Assembly: GCA_027943245.1 (NCBI GenBank)
Contig: JANDJZ010000705.1
Location: 1 to 39,706 of the forward strand
Length of the DNA stretch: 39,706 nucleotides
Direction of reading: 5' to 3'
Source of the DNA: Acanthamoeba sp. SK_2022b
Taxonomy: Eukaryota; Discosea; Longamoebia; Acanthamoebidae
Shown here: positions 37,550 through 39,706 of the stretch, piece by piece
Layout of the letters: each line of letters begins with the position of its first letter
Numbering within the stretch: the first letter of the stretch is position 1
Notes under the pieces: generated by a model
The model's input: the letters and a program-made list of their open reading frames with translations, nothing else
Database searches by the model: none
Told to the model about the DNA's origin: nothing
Made by a program: the position numbers and the translations under genes

Positions 37550-37663
37550 TCACGGTTCTTCACCTCCCACACCTTCCGCATTTTTCATGCTCATCACCGG
37601 CATCGCCATAAAAGCGCCGACGCCCACGATTACAACCAGAGTAATAATCACTGTCATTAACAT
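37550..37663 (-). CDS. Possible 37-residue single-helix membrane peptide
   Basis: ATG at 37663 reads MLMTVIITLVVIVGVGAFMA, then a short hydrophilic end (SMKNAEGVGGEEP) to a TGA at 37550-37552. The hydrophobic stretch (residues 1-23) is long enough to span the membrane and the end is acidic. A GGGGTGA sequence is placed 4-10 bases upstream of the ATG. It lies between two unrelated genes in an otherwise empty stretch. No family recognised; a chance ORF cannot be excluded. Confidence 0.5.
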   Translation of the reverse strand: MLMTVIITLVVIVGVGAFMAMPVMSMKNAEGVGGEEP

Positions 37664-37907
37664 GCGATCACCCCATCAACGTTGAGTTGTTACGGCTGAC
37701 TCTGTTTTGGCGGTTACTTGCTGTGGCCTTTTCCGCGTCACCCACCGCGGCGGCGACAGTCTCAGATTAGCCGTTTTTCCTTTCTACTGACAAGCTGTGG
37801 TTGAACGGTTTTTCCGAATAATTGCCCCCCGTCACCGGCGGCGTTTTTGTCCGCGGCGGCAAGTTGTGTATACTTCACCGCTATGTAGATCTCACACTGA
37901 CGCACTG

Positions 37908-38294
37908 ATGATACAAGAACACCATCTCTCATTGGTCTGCGCCCTCAGCAAATGGGTCGAAACTCACCTTGGACGAGTGATCCATCTCGAAGAGCTGGCC
38001 GAGTACTCCGGCTACTCGCTGTGGCACATGCAGAAGCTGTTCAAAGAAGCGACAGGGATTTCGCTGGGCAAATACATTCGCGAACGCCGTCTTGCCGGCG
38101 CGGTTTACCAACTGCGCAGCAGTGAAGCGTCGATCTTCGATATCGCCCTGGACTTTGGCTTCGGCTCACAGTCCCACTTCACCTACATGTTCAGAAAGCG
38201 TTTTAATATCACGCCTTATGATTTCCGCCAGGATTTGAGCGTCGATCTGCACATCGACCCGCCGTTGCACGTCATTCACCAAAAATCCGCCTGA
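37908..38294 (+). CDS. AraC-family regulator, MarA/SoxS/RamA-type single domain
   Basis: 128 residues made up mostly of the two-helix-turn-helix AraC DNA-binding domain, without a ligand domain. HTH1 is LEELAEYSGYSLWHMQKLFK, HTH2 is IFDIALDFGFGSQSHFTYMF, followed by RKRFNITPYDFR. The short size is that of MarA, SoxS, RamA, PqrA and the Rob N-terminal part, which control efflux and stress genes. I cannot tell which, if any, it equals. ATG at 37908 chosen; the ribosome-binding site is weak. A possible promoter has TTGTCC (37847-37852) and TATACT (37869-37874), spacing 16. Confidence 0.88.
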   Translation: MIQEHHLSLVCALSKWVETHLGRVIHLEELAEYSGYSLWHMQKLFKEATGISLGKYIRERRLAGAVYQLRSSEASIFDIALDFGFGSQSHFTYMFRKRFNITPYDFRQDLSVDLHIDPPLHVIHQKSA

Positions 38295-38296
38295 CG

Positions 38297-38318
38297 CCCG
38301 CCGTAAACCGGCGGGTTA
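38297..38318. terminator. Hairpin between the AraC-type gene and the DUF1304 gene
   Basis: CCCGCCG (38297-38303) with CGGCGGG (38309-38315) between two convergent genes; only a very short T run, and it touches the DUF1304 stop codon. Confidence 0.45.
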
Positions 38319-38669
38319 ACGCGCCCCCCATACCGCCAGCATCGCGATCAAGGCCGGCAGCGCCTGCACCCACAGGATCTTGCGGCTGGCGGTCAGCCCG
38401 CCGAACACCCCGGCCGCCAACACGCACCCGAGAAAGAACAGCTGCAGCGCCATGTCCTCACGCCAGTAGCCCCATGCCAGCCCCAGCGCCAGAAAACCGT
38501 TGTACAGCCCCTGATTGGCGGCCAATACCCGCGTGGCCGCGGCAAACTCCGCCGTTGTACCGAAGGCGCGTCTGCCGAGCGGCGCACGCCACAGGAACAT
38601 TTCCAGCACCAGGATATAAAGATGGAGCACCGCGATGAGCAACAGCAAAATATCGGCAAACAGCTTCAT
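38316..38669 (-). CDS. DUF1304 membrane protein
   Basis: 117-residue inner-membrane protein with about four helices. It starts MKLFADILLLLIAVLHLYILVLEMFLW and has the family-typical ANQGLYNGFLALGLAWG. Function unknown. AGGGAC precedes the ATG at 38669. Last recognisable backbone gene before the integrated element. Confidence 0.88.
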   Translation of the reverse strand: MKLFADILLLLIAVLHLYILVLEMFLWRAPLGRRAFGTTAEFAAATRVLAANQGLYNGFLALGLAWGYWREDMALQLFFLGCVLAAGVFGGLTASRKILWVQALPALIAMLAVWGAR

Positions 38670-38740
38670 GAGTGTCCCTATCGCTTATTGAAGATGTCAT
38701 TAAGTATAATCGCGTAGCCTCTATCGCCAGACAACGGCGA

Positions 38741-38765
38741 TAAAAAAACCCGCCGAAGCGGGTTT
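38741..38765 (-). terminator. Strong orphan minus-strand terminator
   Basis: On the minus strand AAACCCGC-TTCG-GCGGGTTT has a stable UUCG loop and is followed by a run of T. No gene on the minus strand ends here in the visible sequence, so it may belong to a host gene or RNA that the element displaced. Confidence 0.75.
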
Positions 38766-38769
38766 ATGC

Positions 38770-38959
38770 AGGAGTCATTTTTTGTTTCACGATGACTCCA
38801 GCCCGGTAGTTCGCTGGACTGCGCCGTAGCTAGATACAGCAGGTTTATCAATAACTTACGCGCGTCCATCATATGCCGGTGCTTTCTGAAACTTGACCCG
38901 GTTTTCCCTCGCGCCGCTCCTATCTGGCTCCTGGAATCCGGGTTGTTCCGAGGAGTCAT
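38770..38959. repeat. Three copies of GGAGTCAT near the integrase start
   Basis: AGGAGTCAT occurs directly at 38770-38778 and 38951-38959; the inverse ATGACTCC is at 38792-38799, forming an 8-bp inverted repeat with the first copy. The third copy overlaps the integrase ribosome-binding site. Possible integrase-binding or crossover sites. Confidence 0.45.
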
Positions 38960-38960
38960 C

Positions 38961-39706
38961 ATGGCAAAGATCAAGCTCACCAAGACCGCCGTGGAGTCGG
39001 CCCAACCCCAGGCCAAGGATGTTGAACTGCGGGATACCGTGGTGCCCGGCTTCCTGTGCAAGATTACCCCGACCGGCCGCCGGGTGTTCATGCTCCAGTA
39101 CCGCACGAACTCCGGCCAGCCCCGCAAGCCCTCGCTGGGGCTGTACGGGGAGCTGACCGTCGAACAGGCACGAGTCAAGGCACAGGACTGGCTGGCCGAG
39201 GTTCGCCGGGGCGGCGACCCCGGCGGCGCCAAGGCCGAGGCGCGCAAGGCGCCCACGATGGCCGAGTTGTGCAAGAAGTTCATGGAGGACTACTCCAAGA
39301 AGCGCAACAAGCCCAGCACGCAGGACGGCTATCAGGGCGTCATAGACCGCAACATCATCCCGCTGCTGGGCCGCAAGAAGGTGCATGACGTGAAGCGGCC
39401 CGACATTGCCGGGCTGATGGAGAAACTGGCCTACAAGCCGACCGAGGCGAACAAGACCTTCGGCGTGCTGCGCAAGATGTTCAACCTGGCCGAAGTGTGG
39501 GGCTACCGCCCGGACGGCACGAACCCGTGCCGCCACGTCCCCATGTACCCGCCGGGCAAGGAAACCCGGCTCATCGTGGACGAGGAAATGGTGCGGATCT
39601 TCCGCCAGTTGGAGAAGCTGGAGGCGGAGGGGCTGGAGAACTACGTCATCCCGCTGGCGATCCGGCTGCAATTCGAGTTCGCCGCCCGGCGCTCCGAAAT
39701 CTGCCC
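38961..39706 (+). CDS. Tyrosine recombinase (integrase), cut by the window end
   Basis: At least 248 residues, open at the right edge. N-terminal arm-binding DUF4102 domain (MAKIKLTKTAVESAQPQAKD, PGFLCKITPTGRRVFMLQYR, GLYGELTVEQAR), then the core-binding SAM-like domain (about 100-190), then the start of the catalytic domain with the first active-site arginine in FAARRSEI. The later H-R-Y residues lie outside. ATG 38961 after GAGGAG. Lysine codons are 22 AAG to 1 AAA, unlike the mixed use of the neighbours, so it was acquired. It reads rightward into the presumed element. Confidence 0.92.
   Translation, partial: MAKIKLTKTAVESAQPQAKDVELRDTVVPGFLCKITPTGRRVFMLQYRTNSGQPRKPSLGLYGELTVEQARVKAQDWLAEVRRGGDPGGAKAEARKAPTMAELCKKFMEDYSKKRNKPSTQDGYQGVIDRNIIPLLGRKKVHDVKRPDIAGLMEKLAYKPTEANKTFGVLRKMFNLAEVWGYRPDGTNPCRHVPMYPPGKETRLIVDEEMVRIFRQLEKLEAEGLENYVIPLAIRLQFEFAARRSEIC

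Larger units (their letters stand above)
38670..38960. other. Junction region between backbone and integrated element
   Basis: 291 bases. It holds an orphan minus-strand terminator, three copies of GGAGTCAT and the integrase start region. The element boundary must lie here or a little to the left, but no tRNA 3' end or clear attachment core was found. Confidence 0.5.

Noticed and set aside
38865..38885. Possible dusA attachment remnant (ATGATGGAC on the minus strand)
   Set aside because: The nine bases resemble the dusA start region, a known integrase target, but what follows is not dusA coding sequence and no dusA is visible.
38678..39283. 201-codon minus-strand ORF across the element junction
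   Set aside because: It reads through the strong terminator at 38741-38765 and is antisense to the integrase over much of its length.

Overview
The window looks like the chromosome of a Serratia species, most likely S. marcescens or a close relative. This is an inference from protein sequences close to, but distinct from, E. coli orthologues, from high GC, and from gene order. No rRNA, tRNA, CRISPR array or insertion sequence was seen. About 38.7 kb is ordinary enterobacterial backbone; the last ~0.75 kb is the start of an integrated element.

Layout. (1) 1-10.5 kb: the 3' part of argS, then a minus-strand block rimJ-yceH-mviM-murJ facing mdtH, a small unknown gene, grxB, an extra ABC1/UbiB-type kinase and the lipoprotein gene yceB. 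(2) 10.5-14.9 kb: yebF, yqfB, yebG (with a near-consensus LexA box), dbpA and a cold-shock gene, all on the minus strand, then purT with a 15/16 PurR operator. (3) 14.9-24 kb: the yoaH-pabB-nudL-sdaA-pdeD(yoaD)-yoaE cluster, known from E. coli, with a family 2 glycosyltransferase inserted between yoaH and pabB. (4) 24.4-30.8 kb: the manXYZ mannose/glucose PTS operon, yobD, mntP with a yybP-ykoY manganese riboswitch, rlmA, a laccase-domain protein, cspC and the 38-codon gene yobF. (5) 31.5-35.8 kb: a variable block between yobF and yebO, with a metallo-beta-lactamase-fold hydrolase, a small membrane protein, a PheP/AroP-type permease, two small phage-like genes (DUF4060-like and DUF2591/NinX-like) and fosA. 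(6) 35.9-38.7 kb: yebO, mgrB (52 codons), yobH, a DUF2594 gene, yccJ, a possible 37-aa membrane peptide, a short AraC/MarA-type regulator and a DUF1304 membrane protein. (7) From 38,961: an open-ended tyrosine recombinase gene with foreign codon use.

How the genes fit together. Envelope functions recur: lipid II flipping (MurJ), efflux (MdtH), YceB, MgrB feedback on PhoQ, and MntP. Metabolism covers folate precursor synthesis (PabB), formate-dependent purine synthesis (PurT), serine breakdown (SdaA) and sugar uptake (ManXYZ). Visible regulatory elements are a LexA box, a PurR box, a manganese riboswitch and several intrinsic terminators. Two long 5' leaders, before sdaA and yoaE, contain RNA-like secondary structure that I could not assign to a known family. 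I see no clearly new multi-gene system. The best leads are the sdaA leader fold, the yoaE leader, the small genes and the edge of the integrated element.
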